Position numbers and translations under genes: made by a program. A stretch of DNA of 64,000 nt. Source: Geobacter sp. GTDB taxonomy: Bacteria > Desulfobacterota > Desulfuromonadia > Geobacterales > Geobacteraceae. Below, in pieces: positions 25,292 through 35,709 of this stretch. The notes beneath the pieces were generated by a model. That model worked only from the letters and a program-made list of their open reading frames with translations, searched no databases and had not been told where the DNA came from. The stretch spans positions 1-64,000 of the forward strand of contig JACOUQ010000008.1 of assembly GCA_016177775.1 (NCBI GenBank), in the 5' to 3' direction. Each line of letters begins with the position of its first letter. The stretch's first letter is position 1.

Positions 25292-25873
25292 TTACGTTAA
25301 ATAAACTATCCTGATATCCCTGGGCAGGCTCTTATCCACCTTGTGCATGGCGCCTATGAACAGGACCCCGGTCTCCCCCTCCAGCAGGGTTTCGGATATC
25401 CTTGCGGCAATGAACTGGTCCCTCTTTGCCAGGAGGCCGTTGCTTATGCTTCTGAAAGCATTGAGCCTCCCCTTCCCGCCGCTTTTCCCCTGCTCGCTCA
25501 CCATTTCCTTGATGTTTCTGTGCTCCTGGATGAGGAGGTCAGGGGATTCAGTCCCCATGAGCGTCGCGCCCTTTTCCATCAATTCCTTCAGGAGGAGATG
25601 GTTCTTGCTCCCCATGCCTGCGAGCTCCCGCACAATGTCCTCTTCCTTTCCGCATACCGGAAGCCCGTCCTGGTAAAGCCTCGTCTTGCCGGGCTCCAGG
25701 GGCATTGCAAGAAGCCGCTTGCTGATATTCTCCCAGAGCCGGTCTATAAGCCTGAGATGTTCGAGCCACCTGATCTTCCCGTACCTGGCAAGGTACTCCT
25801 TCTTCATCTCTTCCGAGACCGACCCCATGTCCGCTTCGGTGTGAACGATCGGTATGTATATGATTCGGCGCAC
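25292..25873 (-). CDS. Conserved-looking protein of unknown function
   Basis: A 193-residue soluble, helical protein. It starts with RRIIYIPIVHTEADMGS and ends with a beta-hairpin-like GVLFIGAMHKVDKSLPRDIR. That ending recalls host-communication TraB-type domains only in general style. I take GTG 25873 (GGAG eight bases upstream) rather than an earlier GTG at 25891. It is separated by a palindromic repeat from the Cdc48-like gene downstream, so it need not belong to the gvp operon. Confidence 0.65.
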   Translation of the reverse strand: MRRIIYIPIVHTEADMGSVSEEMKKEYLARYGKIRWLEHLRLIDRLWENISKRLLAMPLEPGKTRLYQDGLPVCGKEEDIVRELAGMGSKNHLLLKELMEKGATLMGTESPDLLIQEHRNIKEMVSEQGKSGGKGRLNAFRSISNGLLAKRDQFIAARISETLLEGETGVLFIGAMHKVDKSLPRDIRIVYLT

Positions 25874-26016
25874 AGGAAATACTCCGCCCACCGGTAAAAA
25901 TTAGAACCTTCTATAGTTAAACAATATTCGAATGTCCTGCGTTGTCAATAAGCCGGGCCGGTCAGGCCGGAACGGGATTTGCAGACTTATGCCGGTTGCT
26001 CCCCTGCGTGGCCGGA

Positions 26017-27069
26017 TTATACGGGCACGCTCTCCGCAAAGTTATCGAATATCTCCTCGAACTGTCCGGCCAACTCCCGGAAAGCATTCAGGACCCGCTG
26101 GTCGAAGTGTCCCGGTTCCGTGCGGCCGTCTCCTTCGGTGATGATACGGACCGCAGTTCCATGGTCCAGAGCCGGCTTGTACGGCCTTTTGCTGCGCAGC
26201 GCATCGTATTGATCCACCAGCATCGCGATCCGCCCCTCGATGGGAATATCCTCCCCCTTCAGGCCGTTCGGGTACCCGCTGCCGTCCCACCGTTCATGGT
26301 GATTCAGGGCAATGGAGGCGGCAAGCTGGATGTTCGGGTGATTTGACCCGGAAAGAATCTTATGACCGATTACGGTGTGGGTTTTCATGACGGAAAATTC
26401 CTCGGCATCCAATGGAGCCGGTTTCAGGAGTATTTTGTCCGGTATGCCGATCTTTCCCACATCGTGCATGGTGCTCGCCATGGCGATGTGCTCGACGAAA
26501 TCCTCCGGCAAGAGAAGCTGCTCGGCGATTTTTTTCGTGTAGAGACCAATCCGCTTGATGTGCGACCCGGTCTCGTCATCCTTATATTCCGCGGCCGTCA
26601 CCAGCCTCAATATCATCTCCCTGCTCGCTTCCTTGACCTCCAGGGTCCTGATCCTGACCGTCTCTTCCAGCTCTTTTCTGTAATTAGCCTCCATCTCCAG
26701 AAGCCGGCGATGCTCCATTACCTTTTTCATCGAATTGTAAAGCTGCACCGGCTTGAACGGCTTGATCAGAAAATCGAATGCCCCCTTCCGGAGGGACTCC
26801 ACGGCAGTCTCCAGCTCCGCGTACGCCGACATCATGATTACCGGAATTTGGGGATCCTTGTCTCGAATCCGCTCCAGCAGCTCGATTCCGGACACTCCCG
26901 GCATTCTGATATCCGTCAGCACCGCCTCCACCGGATTGCTCCCCAGAAACGCGACCGCCTCGTCGGCATTGTTAAGTGTCGAAACACGGTAACCTTCCTC
27001 TTCCAGCATGAGGGCGGTCACCTTGAGGGTCATGGGGTCGTCGTCAACTACAAGTATGCGCAGTGTCAT
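26017..27069 (-). CDS. Response regulator with HD-GYP domain (c-di-GMP phosphodiesterase)
   Basis: A 350-residue protein. Receiver domain 1-120 ([10 protein letters not shown]; phospho-site in [17 protein letters not shown]), a linker helix, then an HD-GYP domain about 150-345 with [13 protein letters not shown] and [14 protein letters not shown]. The signature HD and GYP residues are present, so c-di-GMP hydrolysis is likely. Its ATG overlaps the stop of the upstream hybrid kinase (ATGA), so it is probably that kinase's output. Confidence 0.93.
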   Translation of the reverse strand: MTLRILVVDDDPMTLKVTALMLEEEGYRVSTLNNADEAVAFLGSNPVEAVLTDIRMPGVSGIELLERIRDKDPQIPVIMMSAYAELETAVESLRKGAFDFLIKPFKPVQLYNSMKKVMEHRRLLEMEANYRKELEETVRIRTLEVKEASREMILRLVTAAEYKDDETGSHIKRIGLYTKKIAEQLLLPEDFVEHIAMASTMHDVGKIGIPDKILLKPAPLDAEEFSVMKTHTVIGHKILSGSNHPNIQLAASIALNHHERWDGSGYPNGLKGEDIPIEGRIAMLVDQYDALRSKRPYKPALDHGTAVRIITEGDGRTEPGHFDQRVLNAFRELAGQFEEIFDNFAESVPV

Positions 27070-29489
27070 CTGTCCAGAACCTCCCGGATTTTCCTCAGGA
27101 ACGCGGTCGGCTCAAGCGGCTTGGAGATGAAGTCCAGCCCCTCTTCGAGTATCTTTTGCCGGTGCACCACGTATGCCGTGTAACCGCTGATAAACAGGAC
27201 CTTTACATCCCCCCTGGCCTTTCTGATCTCGTCGTATGCCTCTTTGCCGTTCTTTCCGGGCATCATCAGGTCGAGGACCAGAAGAGCGATATCCCCCTCC
27301 TTCTCGCTGAACTTCGCCACCGCATCCTCCCCATCCACTGCCTCGATGACCCTGTAGCCGAATCTCTCCAGCACCTCGCAGGTAATTCTCCTCACCTTGG
27401 TATCGTCATCAGCCACCAGAACAGTCTCGGCCCCTGTCAGGGGAATGACGGAAGAACCCTCTTCACCGGTTTCCAGGTCAGTGGACGGGGTAAGGGGGAG
27501 ATATATCCTGAATGTCGTCCCTTTTCCCGGCTCACTGTAAACGTTGATGTAGCCTTTGTGCTGCTTGACGATCCCGTAGACGATGGAGAGGCCGAGCCCC
27601 GTCCCCCTTCCCGGTTCCTTGGTGGTGAAGAACGGTTCGAATACCCTCTGCCGGGTCTTCTCGTCCATGCCGGCGCCGGTGTCGGAAACGGCAATCACCG
27701 CGTAGTTGCCCGGCTTGCCGTAGCCGAATTTCATCATGTGCTCCTCGTCCAGCTCCTTGCTGCCGCTCTCGATTGTCAGCAGACCGCCGTGGGGCATGGC
27801 GTCCCGGGCATTGATCGCAAGGTTCATGAGCACCTGGTCGAGCTGACCGCTGTCGGCAATCACGATAAGGGGGCGGTCGGCAAGGACGGTCCGGAACTCG
27901 ATATCCTCTCCTATCAGCCGCCCCAGGAAATTTTCCGTATTCCTTATGATTCCGTTGATCTCGACCGGTTTCGGCTCCAGGACCTGCTTCCTGCTGAAGG
28001 AGAGCAACCCGTTGGTCAGGTAGGCCGCCCGGTCGGCGGCCGCAAGGACCTGGTCCAAGTTGTGGCGCGACGGGTGTTCCGGTTCCAGCTCCATGTCCAT
28101 CAGGCAGCAGTAACCGAAGATGGTCGAGAGGATGTTGTTGAAATCATGGGCCACCCCCCCGGCCAGTTGACCCACAGCCTCAAGCTTCTGGGACTGGCGG
28201 AGCTGCTCTTCCAGCCTGTTGTGCGCTGTTACGTCATGGACCACGAGGCAGAGCTGCTCGATACCCTCGGAAAACACCGGGCTCGCACGCAGTTCCACGT
28301 CCAGAAGGGCGCCGTCCTTGCGCCGACAGCGCCGTTCGGTCACGAACAACACCTGTTTCCGCAGCCGCTCGCGGATAGTATCCTCAAGATCGCAGCTCGA
28401 ATCCGGGTTTATGGCGCGCAGCGTCACCATTTCGAGATCCCTGGCGTCATAGCCGAACATTTCCCTGAAGGCGCCGTTGCTCTCAAGAATGGCGCCGCTG
28501 CGGGAATCCACGAGAAGAATCCCCTCCGAGCTCTGCTCGACGATTGCCTGGAAGCGGTCCTCGCTTTCCTTGCGCTTCTGGCGCGAAACCGCCAGATTAT
28601 AGATGAACAGATGACTTGAGCCGCCGAACGCAAGGGAAAGCGCGGCAAACCAGAGGTTGAACCAGTAAATCGTCTTCTGTCCCTGCCGGTATATGACACG
28701 CGGTATCTCGACCCGCAGCATGAGGACTTCCTTGCCGAAGATGTCCTTGAGCAGCGCGTATCCAGCTACGGACCCTTCACCAAACTGGTTAACGACAATG
28801 GGCCGGCGATCCGAAAGGAGCTGACGCACCTCCCGGAAATCGTGAGTCATGCGTGGATCGTCCAGGCGTTGCAGCGCCAGCGACTGGTGGGTGATCCCGG
28901 CCATTTTCCCCAGCATGTGCCGGTCAATGAACCGCCCCATTATCAGTGTTCCCCGCGGCTCCCCTTTTCCCTTGCTGGTCAGGATTGGGCGAACGGATAT
29001 CATCATGATCCCCTCGTCGAGGAGAACTGTCCCGAGAGTACCGTCCCGGGGGGCGGAGCGTCCAGAGAGCAATCCATTCGCTGAAATGAGCCGGACCAGG
29101 CCCGGGGGCACGGGCAAATCCCTCATTTTATCCAGATCGAAGGCCCTGCTGAATACGATCCTGCCGCTGGAGTTCACAAAGATGAACAGGTTGACACGGA
29201 GTTCGACGAAAGTGTTGTCTACGATATTGGTTTTGATGAATTCCGGGTTGCCGTCCCTGATGAACGCATAGCTCTCATCCCAGTTGGACCAGTCACCGTT
29301 TTTGCTGTTCAGCGTGGCCAGGTCGCTGTCCAGCAGATCGATGGCGCTCCTGGTATCCTGCCTGGCACTCTGTTCCTCAAGCATGACGAAGCTGTCGAGC
29401 AGAATGAACTTCGAGGCCAGGGCAATGAACAGAACGAGGGCGACGAGCGCTACCCCGATGATTACCAGCGGCTTCCAGTTCGGGCTCAC
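27066..29489 (-). CDS. Membrane hybrid sensor histidine kinase (CHASE4-PAS-HK-REC)
   Basis: An 807-residue sensor. TM1 (about 8-30) and TM2 (about 275-300) flank a periplasmic CHASE4-like domain ([31 protein letters not shown]). A PAS domain (about 320-430), HisKA with [15 protein letters not shown], and HATPase with [14 protein letters not shown] and [16 protein letters not shown] follow; a receiver ([23 protein letters not shown]) closes the protein. The histidine box HDFNN is of the hybrid PAS-kinase class common in Geobacter. GTG start overlaps the previous stop, and its own stop overlaps the HD-GYP gene. Confidence 0.93.
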   Translation of the reverse strand: MSPNWKPLVIIGVALVALVLFIALASKFILLDSFVMLEEQSARQDTRSAIDLLDSDLATLNSKNGDWSNWDESYAFIRDGNPEFIKTNIVDNTFVELRVNLFIFVNSSGRIVFSRAFDLDKMRDLPVPPGLVRLISANGLLSGRSAPRDGTLGTVLLDEGIMMISVRPILTSKGKGEPRGTLIMGRFIDRHMLGKMAGITHQSLALQRLDDPRMTHDFREVRQLLSDRRPIVVNQFGEGSVAGYALLKDIFGKEVLMLRVEIPRVIYRQGQKTIYWFNLWFAALSLAFGGSSHLFIYNLAVSRQKRKESEDRFQAIVEQSSEGILLVDSRSGAILESNGAFREMFGYDARDLEMVTLRAINPDSSCDLEDTIRERLRKQVLFVTERRCRRKDGALLDVELRASPVFSEGIEQLCLVVHDVTAHNRLEEQLRQSQKLEAVGQLAGGVAHDFNNILSTIFGYCCLMDMELEPEHPSRHNLDQVLAAADRAAYLTNGLLSFSRKQVLEPKPVEINGIIRNTENFLGRLIGEDIEFRTVLADRPLIVIADSGQLDQVLMNLAINARDAMPHGGLLTIESGSKELDEEHMMKFGYGKPGNYAVIAVSDTGAGMDEKTRQRVFEPFFTTKEPGRGTGLGLSIVYGIVKQHKGYINVYSEPGKGTTFRIYLPLTPSTDLETGEEGSSVIPLTGAETVLVADDDTKVRRITCEVLERFGYRVIEAVDGEDAVAKFSEKEGDIALLVLDLMMPGKNGKEAYDEIRKARGDVKVLFISGYTAYVVHRQKILEEGLDFISKPLEPTAFLRKIREVLDR

Positions 29490-31519
29490 TTCCTGGCCCC
29501 CTTCTTCAGTATCTCCCTCACCTTGTTGAGCAGCTGCCGAGGCGCCACCGGCTTGGTGAGCAGGTTTAACCCCTCCTCCTCAACCCCCTTGCGCTTGATG
29601 ACATCGGCCGTGTAGCCGCTGAAAAAGAGCGCCTTTATGTCAGGATTCAATTTTATGATCTCGTCATACGCCTCCTTGCCATTTTTCCTCGGCATGACTA
29701 CATCGAGGAGAAGCAGATCGATCCTATCCCGATGCTTGTTGAACATGGCTACCGCCTCATCCCCGTCGGCTGCTTCCACCACTTCGTAGCCGTACTCTTC
29801 GAGCAGGGCGCGGGTAATGTTTCTCACCTCCGTGTCGTCGTCGGCAACAAGAATGGTCCGATGCCCGTCTCGGGCAGGCAGGGGGGCGACGGCTTCGGCT
29901 TCCAGCACGCTGGCCCTGATCTGGGGGAGGTAAATCTTGAAGGCGGTCCCCTTCCCCTGCTCGCTGTAGACGCTGATGTAGCCGTTGTGCTGCTTGACGA
30001 TCCCGTAGACTATGGAGAGGCCGAGACCGGTCCCCTTCCCGACCTCCTTGGTGGTGAAGAACGGCTCGAAAACCCTCAGGCGGGTCTGCTCATCCAATCC
30101 CACCCCGGTGTCGGTAACTGACAGAAGGGCAAAGTTTCCCGGAATCCCGTATCCGTGCGTCTTGATGAACTCATGGTCCATTTTCGCCGGCTCCGTCTCG
30201 ATGGTCAGAACCCCGCCGTCCGGCATGGCGTCGCGGGCATTGGTGACCAGGTTGATAAGGACCTGGTCTATCTGCCCGGCATCGGCCATGATGACCAGGT
30301 CCGTGCCGGCGAGGCGGCTCTTCATCTCGATATCTTCGGTAATCAGGCGCGCCAGAAGCTTTTCCACGCTCCTGACGATATCGTTCAGGTTGACCGGCTT
30401 CGGATTGAGAATCTGCTTCCGGCCGAACACCAGAAGCCCCTGAGTCAAGGTAGCGGCCCTCTCGGCCGCAGCCAGGATCTGCTCCACATTGTGCCTCAGG
30501 GGGTCGTCCCCCTTCATGTGCATTTCCAGGAGGCTTCCGTACCCTATAACCGCTGTCAGTATATTGTTGAAGTCATGGGCGATCCCCCCGGCAAGCTGAC
30601 CGACCGCCTCCATCTTCTGGGCATGGCGGAGTTTTTCCTCCAGCTTCTTCAGGTCGGTGATGTCGGACACGAGGCCGTCATAGGCCGTCAGCTTCCCTTT
30701 CGCGTCATAACGGGGTACCGGCGTGTTTCTTATCCAGCGGATCCGGCCATCCTTGTGGATTATGCGGTGCTCGACAGGAGTAAAATCCTCCCCCGAAAGA
30801 ACCAGGGCAGTCTGGCGCTCCACCGCCTCCCTGTCCGCCTCGGACACCATGCGGTACCAGAGGCCGGGGTCGTCACTGTACTCTTCAGGGGTGTATCCTG
30901 TAACCGCCAGGCAACCAGGGCCGTGGGACGTGGAGACCGGCCGGCCGTTCTTCACCTGCACCGTGTAGATATAGTCGGTCACCGAGCCGAGAAGGCGGCT
31001 GTAGCGCTGTTCGCTACGCTCCAGCTCCTGCCTTGCCTTTTCCAGCTCCGCCACCTTCTCTTCCAGCTTGGAGGTAACGATGTCGGTGTACCTCTTCAGG
31101 TACTCCTCCTCTTCCGCCGGCAGACCGGACGGAAGCTGACAGACGTTCCGACCGTTGCGCTCCACCACCTCGCTCAATTTTTGCCAAAGCTCTTCCGGCT
31201 CGGTCGGCTTGATAAGAAACGCATCGGCCCCCAGAGCCAGGCCCAGCTCTTCATCCTTGCTCCCGCAATAGACCGCAGAATAGAAGACAAAAGGGATCGT
31301 CTGCAGTTGCGGGGCACGTTTTATCTTTCTCAGGAAATTGAAGCCGTCGAGCTTCGGCATCATGGCATCGGAGATGATGAGCTCCGGCCCGCCACTGCCA
31401 GCCATCTCCAGCCCCGCCTCGCCGTCCGCCGCCTCCAGAACCTGGCAGCCACGCTTTTCCAGGCAGAGCCGGAGAAGTTTCCTGTCCTTGGCATTGTCAT
31501 CGACTATCAGGACTTTCAT
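29486..31519 (-). CDS. Soluble hybrid histidine kinase (REC-PAS-HK-REC)
   Basis: A 677-residue cytosolic kinase starting directly with a receiver (MKVLIVDDNAKDRKLLR; IISDAMMPKLDG), then a PAS domain with a PAC end (IRWIRNTPVPRYDAKG), HisKA ([15 protein letters not shown]), HATPase ([30 protein letters not shown]) and a C-terminal receiver (LVADDDTEVRN; LLLLDVVMPRKNG). ATG 31519 begins at the receiver; an upstream in-frame start would add 16 unlikely residues. First gene of a three-gene coupled operon. The kinase and C-terminal receiver parts are close relatives of the next kinase, indicating duplication. Confidence 0.92.
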   Translation of the reverse strand: MKVLIVDDNAKDRKLLRLCLEKRGCQVLEAADGEAGLEMAGSGGPELIISDAMMPKLDGFNFLRKIKRAPQLQTIPFVFYSAVYCGSKDEELGLALGADAFLIKPTEPEELWQKLSEVVERNGRNVCQLPSGLPAEEEEYLKRYTDIVTSKLEEKVAELEKARQELERSEQRYSRLLGSVTDYIYTVQVKNGRPVSTSHGPGCLAVTGYTPEEYSDDPGLWYRMVSEADREAVERQTALVLSGEDFTPVEHRIIHKDGRIRWIRNTPVPRYDAKGKLTAYDGLVSDITDLKKLEEKLRHAQKMEAVGQLAGGIAHDFNNILTAVIGYGSLLEMHMKGDDPLRHNVEQILAAAERAATLTQGLLVFGRKQILNPKPVNLNDIVRSVEKLLARLITEDIEMKSRLAGTDLVIMADAGQIDQVLINLVTNARDAMPDGGVLTIETEPAKMDHEFIKTHGYGIPGNFALLSVTDTGVGLDEQTRLRVFEPFFTTKEVGKGTGLGLSIVYGIVKQHNGYISVYSEQGKGTAFKIYLPQIRASVLEAEAVAPLPARDGHRTILVADDDTEVRNITRALLEEYGYEVVEAADGDEAVAMFNKHRDRIDLLLLDVVMPRKNGKEAYDEIIKLNPDIKALFFSGYTADVIKRKGVEEEGLNLLTKPVAPRQLLNKVREILKKGARK

Positions 31520-31718
31520 CGGCAGCTCTCTGTTGATCGGGAAGTGTAGTTTTCGATTGACGAACACTGCGCCCTGTTACGATAGGCCTCGCTTTTCCGC
31601 TGCTCTTTCCCTCGCATTTTCTGCACTGAAAATTACGAACCATGACCTCGTTTTCCTGAGAAAACCCCATAAAAATCACCTAATTGAATTATATCTGTTT
31701 TTTAGTTAAAAACCTCCC

Positions 31719-31738
31719 ACCTGTCCTTAAGGACAGCA
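31719..31738 (+). promoter_or_regulatory. lux-box-like operator of luxI
   Basis: A 20-bp site whose inner 16 bases (31721-31736, CTGTCCTTAAGGACAG) form a perfect palindrome, with the CT-N12-AG layout of LuxR-type boxes. Its centre (31728.5) is 42.5 bp before the start implied by a -10-like TATTTT at 31755-31760, the classic class II position. A second inverted pair CCACCTGT (31717-31724) / ACAGGTGG (31747-31754) overlaps it. Confidence 0.65.
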
Positions 31739-31809
31739 AAAATTTTACAGGTGGTATTTTTGCACCCCTTTTCGCAGAAGCGCTCTTAATACCGGACAGG
31801 AGGTGCAAA

Positions 31810-32496
31810 ATGCAGACTGCGGTGAATTTGTCATGGGCGAAGGAGATCAGGGGGTATCACTACGGGGTATGTATCCAGGAAGGGGAATTTTGTTTGAGGG
31901 AGGTGACTGAATGGGACGAGGTGATCGAGGCGTATCATCTCAGGCACAGGGTGTTCAGCCAGGAATTGGGGTGGGTTGCGCCGACAGAGGATTCCCTGGA
32001 AACCGATACCTATGACGACCACGCCTCTTTCCTGGGGGTTTTCGACGTCGGAGAGAGACTGGTTGCCTTCCTCAGGCTGGTGCCTGCGGAAGAGGAGATG
32101 ATGATGGAACGCGAGTTCCCGATGCTGATCAGCCCCTTGCACAAGGTAAGGAAGGGGAAGGATACCGTGGAAGTATCGCGACTCTGCGTCGCGCCCGAGG
32201 CGAGAAACTGCAACATCAGGGGGAACTTCGGACTGCACAGCATCACGATGCTCCTCTACAAAGGGGTCTATCACTGGTGCATCGCGCAAGAGGTCCGTTA
32301 TCTCTACCTGGTGGTGGAGGAGAAAGTATTCAGGCTGTTGAACGCACGAGGCTTCCCCTCCAAATTGATCGGTAACCCGCTGACTATGCCGGACAGAGTT
32401 GTTGCAGTGGCAGGAATGATCGACTGGCGGGAATTCGAAACGACAAACGCGGTAAAGCGACCGAAATTTCTGGAGTGGTTCACTCAATGTCGATAA
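31810..32496 (+). CDS. luxI: Acyl-homoserine-lactone synthase (LuxI family)
   Basis: A 228-residue autoinducer synthase. The ATG at 31810 follows AGGAGGTG. The invariant LuxI residues are present in order: Arg, Phe and Trp in RHRVFSQELGW, Glu and two Asp in ETDTYDDH, Arg in FLRLVP, and the Glu/Arg pair in VEVSRL. These make N-acyl-homoserine lactones from SAM and acyl-ACP. An exosortase-type N-acyl amino-acid synthase is a related alternative, but the adjacent luxR and lux box favour LuxI. The last 17 bp overlap the convergent luxR gene. Acyl chain length cannot be predicted. Confidence 0.88.
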   Translation: MQTAVNLSWAKEIRGYHYGVCIQEGEFCLREVTEWDEVIEAYHLRHRVFSQELGWVAPTEDSLETDTYDDHASFLGVFDVGERLVAFLRLVPAEEEMMMEREFPMLISPLHKVRKGKDTVEVSRLCVAPEARNCNIRGNFGLHSITMLLYKGVYHWCIAQEVRYLYLVVEEKVFRLLNARGFPSKLIGNPLTMPDRVVAVAGMIDWREFETTNAVKRPKFLEWFTQCR

Positions 32497-33226
32497 TGCC
32501 ACGTTCAATGGCAATCGCTACCGCGTGTGACCTGTTGACCGCATTAAGCTTGCGCATGATGTTCTTGATGTGGAATTTCACTGTCCGCTCGCTGATGCCG
32601 AGGATGACCGAGATGTCCCAGTTGCTCTTCCCTTCTTTCAACCATGCGAGCACTTCCCTTTCCCTGGACGAAACGATCAGATGCAGGGACTCGCCGCTGG
32701 AATGGGAAAGACGCACGAGGGCCTGATGGAAATGGGGGACGATGTGATCCAGGATTTGCTCGGTGCGCATGCTCCGTTCGACCGATGTGCCGGCCAAGGA
32801 AAACAAACTCCCCCTGCTCCCTCTGGGGCTTTTTACACCGTGGGTATAGCCGCTTTTCAGCCCGAAATCACTCGATAAAGCGAGAAATTCCCTGGGGGGA
32901 GCGTGTGCCTTGTAGGTATCTTCCCAGAACTGAATGTGGAACCTGTGGTAATTTTCCCTCAGAATCGGGTCGATCTGCAGATAGTTTCTTTCCATGTAGA
33001 GATTGAGCCATTCCATGGGATAGCTCACGTTTACCAGCTCGTGCACTATTACCATGCCATCCGGGCCGATTTCACCCAGCCCGCAGACCATGGAATCGAA
33101 ATGAATCAAGGAACCCAGCTTGGAGAAGAGCCCGAGCATCCCTTCCCTGTCGCAGCCCAGGGAAGCATGAATCAACTCCAGCAGATGGATTGCGTCCCGC
33201 TTGCTAAGGTGCTCCTTCAGGTCCAT
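32480..33226 (-). CDS. luxR: LuxR-family quorum-sensing regulator
   Basis: A 248-residue regulator. The N-terminal autoinducer-binding domain shows the Tyr/Asp-Pro pattern (WLNLYMERNYLQIDPIL), FWEDTYK, and a Gly-rich GYTHGVKSPRGSRGSLFSLA. The C-terminal LuxR helix-turn-helix starts at SSREREVLAWLKEGKSNWDI and continues GISERTVKFHIKNIMRKLNA. Convergent and overlapping with luxI, a common LuxI/R layout. Start ATG 33226 has GGAG upstream. Probably activates luxI via the palindrome at 31719. Confidence 0.92.
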   Translation of the reverse strand: MDLKEHLSKRDAIHLLELIHASLGCDREGMLGLFSKLGSLIHFDSMVCGLGEIGPDGMVIVHELVNVSYPMEWLNLYMERNYLQIDPILRENYHRFHIQFWEDTYKAHAPPREFLALSSDFGLKSGYTHGVKSPRGSRGSLFSLAGTSVERSMRTEQILDHIVPHFHQALVRLSHSSGESLHLIVSSREREVLAWLKEGKSNWDISVILGISERTVKFHIKNIMRKLNAVNRSHAVAIAIERGIIDIE

Positions 33227-33316
33227 TATTTCTCCTGTGCCATGCCGCGTTACTGTAAGTATTAATTACAGATTCGACTATCCGATAATTAATTGCGCTT
33301 TCCGCGAAATGCGCAG

Positions 33317-34939
33317 TTAATCGCACCGCCCTCCGGTGCAGCGCACCACCAGCATCGTCAGGTCGTCGGAGAGCGGCTCGTTCTGCGCCGGTATGCCTGC
33401 CAGCATTTCCAGCATTGCCATGGCATCCCGGGCTCCATCCAACATCGCACCCACAAGCCGGTTGTTGAGGGACTGTTCCGGCCAGGCCTCGATCAAACCA
33501 TCACTGTACAGGACAAGGACATCTCCCTCGTGGAAATTCAGCACTCCTTCCTGGTATGGCTCGTCAGTCGCCACACCTAGTGGGAGACCGCGCAACTGCA
33601 AATCCTCGATTGTACCGTCGGCGCGGCGAACGAATACGAGTCCGTGACCGCAATCCACGTAAGTCAGCCGCTGGGCCGGCACATTTAGGCGGGCATGGAA
33701 CAGGGTCACAAAGCTTTCTGAATTCTCCAGGTCACTCTTGAGGACCTGCTCCGCCATTTCCAACGCAGTAGCCGGCGAGTTCTGGAAGGTTTCCGCGCGA
33801 ATCGTGGCCCGCACCGTTGCCATCAGCATGGCCGCTGCCATTCCGTTCCCCATCACATCGCCAAAAGTAAGTGCCAGGGTTCCGGGGGCCACTTCCTGCC
33901 AGTCGTAGAAATCACCGCCAACCGAGTGGGCAGGGAGGCAGCGGGCAACAATCTCGAATCCTGGGATGGCGGGGAAAAAACAAGGGAGAAGCTTCGCCTG
34001 AACATCAGCGGCAAGCGCCACCTCCGTCTGGAGCTGGATGCGACGCTCCTCGCTATTCCGCAACGCCTCCTCCGCGCGCTTCCTTTCACTGATGTCCCTT
34101 ATCATGGCAATACTGGCCATCGGCACACCATCTTCGTCCAAGCGCCTCACTCCGCAAAACTCGCCGATAAATGTCTCTCCGTTCTTTCTTTTGAAACAGA
34201 CCTCCTTCACAATCTTCCCATTGCCGGATTCGCGCGGTTCCAGTATTTCCGTCTTGTAGTACTCCTCCTCGCCCGCATATAAAATCCTGCTGTTTTCACC
34301 CAGCACCTCCTCCAGTTCATAACCGAAGTTCTCTCTCAGGGCGGGCTGGTTCACATCGATGATCGTCCTGTTGAAGTCAATCACGACAATGACGTCCCTA
34401 ATACTGTTGAAGAGGTTGCAATAGTTTCTCATCTGCTGCCGGATCTCTAAATTGGCCTGTTCCAGCTCGGTTACCTTCTCCTCGATCTTGGCGATCATCA
34501 CGTGGGAATACTCCGTAAGGTACTCCTCCTCACCACCCACCGCCACTTCCCCTTGCACCTCCTCCGGCTCCTCGTGCCCCTCCACGACGATACATATTTC
34601 ATGCCACAATTCCTCGAATTTCTTCGGCTTTACGATAAAGGTCGCGGCCCCCAAAGACAACGCAAGCTCCTCGTCCTCGTGGCTGGTGAACACCGATGTG
34701 TAAAAAATGAATGGAATTTCCCTCAGCGCCTCGTCACCCTTGACCTTGCGCAAAAACTGAAAGCCGTCCATGCGCGGCATGAGGGCATCTGAGATGATCA
34801 GGTCCGGCCTGTGGGCTGTGGCCATTTCAATCCCCTCTTCACCGTCGCCCGCCTCAATGACCTCGCAGCCGCGGCTATTGAAGTTATAGCGAAGGATCTT
34901 CCGGCCAGCCGGATTGTCATCGACGATCAGCACTTTCAT
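33317..34939 (-). CDS. Response regulator with PAS and PP2C (RsbU-type) phosphatase
   Basis: A 540-residue protein. A receiver domain (1-120; LIVDDNPAGRK, IISDALMPRMDG) is followed by a coiled coil, a PAS domain (about 175-290; FNRTIIDVNQPAL, IRDISERKRAEE) and a SpoIIE/PP2C serine phosphatase (about 315-540; LAADVQAKLLP, VGGDFYDWQ, FGDVMGNGMAAAML, LYSDGLIEA). Such proteins relay phosphorelay signals into anti-sigma/anti-anti-sigma switches. Its receiver closely resembles that of the soluble hybrid kinase at 29486. No partner anti-sigma genes are adjacent. Confidence 0.92.
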   Translation of the reverse strand: MKVLIVDDNPAGRKILRYNFNSRGCEVIEAGDGEEGIEMATAHRPDLIISDALMPRMDGFQFLRKVKGDEALREIPFIFYTSVFTSHEDEELALSLGAATFIVKPKKFEELWHEICIVVEGHEEPEEVQGEVAVGGEEEYLTEYSHVMIAKIEEKVTELEQANLEIRQQMRNYCNLFNSIRDVIVVIDFNRTIIDVNQPALRENFGYELEEVLGENSRILYAGEEEYYKTEILEPRESGNGKIVKEVCFKRKNGETFIGEFCGVRRLDEDGVPMASIAMIRDISERKRAEEALRNSEERRIQLQTEVALAADVQAKLLPCFFPAIPGFEIVARCLPAHSVGGDFYDWQEVAPGTLALTFGDVMGNGMAAAMLMATVRATIRAETFQNSPATALEMAEQVLKSDLENSESFVTLFHARLNVPAQRLTYVDCGHGLVFVRRADGTIEDLQLRGLPLGVATDEPYQEGVLNFHEGDVLVLYSDGLIEAWPEQSLNNRLVGAMLDGARDAMAMLEMLAGIPAQNEPLSDDLTMLVVRCTGGRCD

Positions 34940-35189
34940 AGCTTTCTCCCGATCCCCGTTTCGACCAAATTAGAATCATCTTAAATTATAAACTTGGAGC
35001 GCGATTTATCAATGCCGGCTGATTGGAACATGCGAGGTGCCTTGTGCTCAGCACAAGCAGGAAGCTCCTGACGTCACCTCACAAATAACAAAATCGAAGC
35101 CGCATGTTGCGTCGCCGACTTTCGCTGCTATAAAGTTAATAATTGTACGATTCTGCAATATTGAGGAAACATTAAAAGGAGGGGATATC

Positions 35190-35687
35190 ATGCTGAGCAG
35201 GCCAATGGTGGAAAGCCTCAACAATCAGATCCAGCTGGAGAGCTATTCGTCCAACCTCTATCTGCAGATGAGCGCATGGGCGGAGATCAAGGGGCTGGAG
35301 GGGTGCGCCACGTTTCTCCGGGCACAGGCCCAGGACGAGATGACGCACATGCACCGCCTCTTCAAGTACGTTTACGAGACCGGCGCGCTCCCGGTGATCG
35401 GGACGATCAAGGCGCCCCCCACGAAGTACAAGTCGGTGAGCGAGGTGTTCAAGCAGGTTTACGAGCACGAGAAGTTCATCACCGGCAAGATCAACGAGCT
35501 GATGAACCTGGCAATCGCCGAGCAGGACCACTCGACCGTGAATTTCCTGCAGTGGTACGTGGCCGAGCAGCACGAAGAGGAGCACACCATGCAGAAGATC
35601 CTCGACAAGATCAAGAACATCGGGGAGACGGGGAGCGGGGTCTTCTTCATTGACAGGGCCATCGGCGCGCTGGGGGGGGAGAAGTAA
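35190..35687 (+). CDS. ftnA: Bacterial non-heme ferritin
   Basis: A 165-residue ferritin. The ATG at 35190 follows AAAGGAGGGG. The four-helix bundle carries the di-iron ferroxidase ligands: Glu in QIQLESYSSNLYLQM, Glu and His in AQDEMTHMHRLFKY, Glu in FKQVYEHEKF, and Gln/Glu in VAEQHEEEHTMQ. It stores iron as ferric mineral, useful in an iron-cycling organism. Monocistronic; a MITE-like inverted repeat follows it. Confidence 0.94.
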   Translation: MLSRPMVESLNNQIQLESYSSNLYLQMSAWAEIKGLEGCATFLRAQAQDEMTHMHRLFKYVYETGALPVIGTIKAPPTKYKSVSEVFKQVYEHEKFITGKINELMNLAIAEQDHSTVNFLQWYVAEQHEEEHTMQKILDKIKNIGETGSGVFFIDRAIGALGGEK

Positions 35688-35709
35688 ACGCCCCCTTTAC
35701 ATTATTCCT

